This document shows, piece by piece, positions 63,734-64,000 of a stretch of DNA of 64,000 nt. Made by a program: the position numbers and the translations under genes. Position 1 is the stretch's first letter. Every line of letters begins with the position of its first letter. Location: positions 711,501 through 775,500 of the forward strand of contig NZ_MDSU01000018.1 of NCBI RefSeq assembly GCF_002119425.1, in the 5' to 3' direction. The stretch is from Desulfurella amilsii. Its GTDB lineage: Bacteria > Campylobacterota_A > Desulfurellia > Desulfurellales > Desulfurellaceae. Under the pieces are notes generated by a model. That model did no database searches, was not told where the DNA came from, and saw only the letters and a list, made by a program, of their open reading frames with translations.

Positions 63734-64000
63734 ATGAACCCAACAAAAATAGTTGTAATAGGTGCAGATGCAGCAGGGGCAAGTGCAGCAAGTCAAGCAA
63801 AAAGAAGGCAAAAAGATGCACACGTTATTATGCTCGAAAAAACACAGGATGTTTCGTACGGCGCTTGCGGTATGCCTTATATAATAGGCCTTAAAAAAGA
63901 CATGGAAGAAGTCGCAGCCGTTAGTGCAAAAGATTTCAGAGAAAAGCGCAGTATAGACCTAAGGCTAAACGAAGAAGCTATTGGCATTGATACAAAAAAG
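63734..64000 (+). CDS. CoA-disulfide reductase/NADH oxidase-like flavoprotein (3' end outside window)
   Basis: The first 89 codons are present. The FAD-binding dinucleotide fold KIVVIGADAAGASAASQAKR near 5-24 and the redox-active cysteine in VSYGACGMPYIIG near 40-52 identify the single-cysteine pyridine nucleotide-disulfide reductase family (CoA-disulfide reductase, NADH oxidase, NAD(P)H sulfur reductase). AAGGAGG precedes the ATG, one base after mce. In sulfur reducers this family includes enzymes that reduce sulfur with NADH and CoA. Confidence 0.85.
   Translation, partial: MNPTKIVVIGADAAGASAASQAKRRQKDAHVIMLEKTQDVSYGACGMPYIIGLKKDMEEVAAVSAKDFREKRSIDLRLNEEAIGIDTKK

Overview
The window is low-GC bacterial chromosome (roughly one third G+C by eye) with very tight gene packing: most neighbours overlap by 4-20 bases. 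Gene content points to an anaerobic, probably sulfur-reducing relative of Desulfurella (Campylobacterota). The clues are a methylmalonyl-CoA mutase/epimerase cluster for propionate or acetate metabolism, type IV pilus motors, the COG1900/NIL-ferredoxin/UPF0280 sulfur-assimilation trio, phenylacetate-CoA ligase with an ACT protein, and a branched-chain amino-acid transporter. The taxon is inferred from content, not from a search.

Layout. 1-9017 (+): obgE tail, proB-proA-nadD-rsfS-rlmH-tsaE-aroE, then the type IV pilus/type II secretion motor genes pilB-pilT-pilC. 9004-9930 (-): cysK. 10034-14939 (+): hisIE, a glycosyltransferase, argD, pgpA, a strongly diverged cinA, thpR. 15013-20138 (+): a TetR regulator, a possible 29-residue small ORF, and a complete tripartite ABC efflux system (permease, ATPase, membrane-fusion protein, outer-membrane lipoprotein). 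20255-21860: initiator tRNA-fMet and an APC permease frameshifted at a T9 tract.

22153-30276 is an accessory island. It opens with a two-repeat CRISPR remnant. GC-rich DNA (a P-type cation ATPase of foreign composition) begins at the last base of the second repeat. Next come two AT-rich genes, a SIR2-like DUF4917 protein and a UvrD/Rep-type helicase. They are separated by sequences that look like integron attC sites, each split by group II intron sequence: one 5'-truncated intron with a decayed reverse transcriptase, one ORF-less intron with both ends, and one 5' stub. The stub is fused to the C-terminal end of an IS1634-type transposase. No integron integrase and no cas genes are in the window.

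30269-49025 (-): a small HesB-like protein, cstA, a two-helix membrane protein, an AMMECR1 protein, and the translation operon tRNA-Val - thrS - infC - rpmI - rplT - pheS - pheT - ileS. Further along are trpB2, a winged-helix protein and livKHMGF. 49196-52606 (+): proline catabolism (P5C dehydrogenase, proline dehydrogenase) and an EamA exporter. 52598-54932 (-): the homocysteine-forming trio under a strong promoter with a 17-bp palindrome. 54992-58083 (-): 6S RNA, 5-formyl-THF cyclo-ligase, RNase Y and the YmdB phosphodiesterase. 58127-60138 (-): ACT protein, phenylacetate-CoA ligase, glutaredoxin. 60338-64000 (+): methylmalonyl-CoA mutase (two subunits), MeaB chaperone, epimerase, and the start of a CoA-disulfide-reductase-like flavoprotein.

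The liv transporter and the proline-degradation genes diverge from one promoter region with inverted repeats, which suggests shared amino-acid control. The most unusual stretch is the intron-split cassette array carrying a SIR2-like protein beside a helicase, a plausible undescribed anti-phage or mobile-DNA module.
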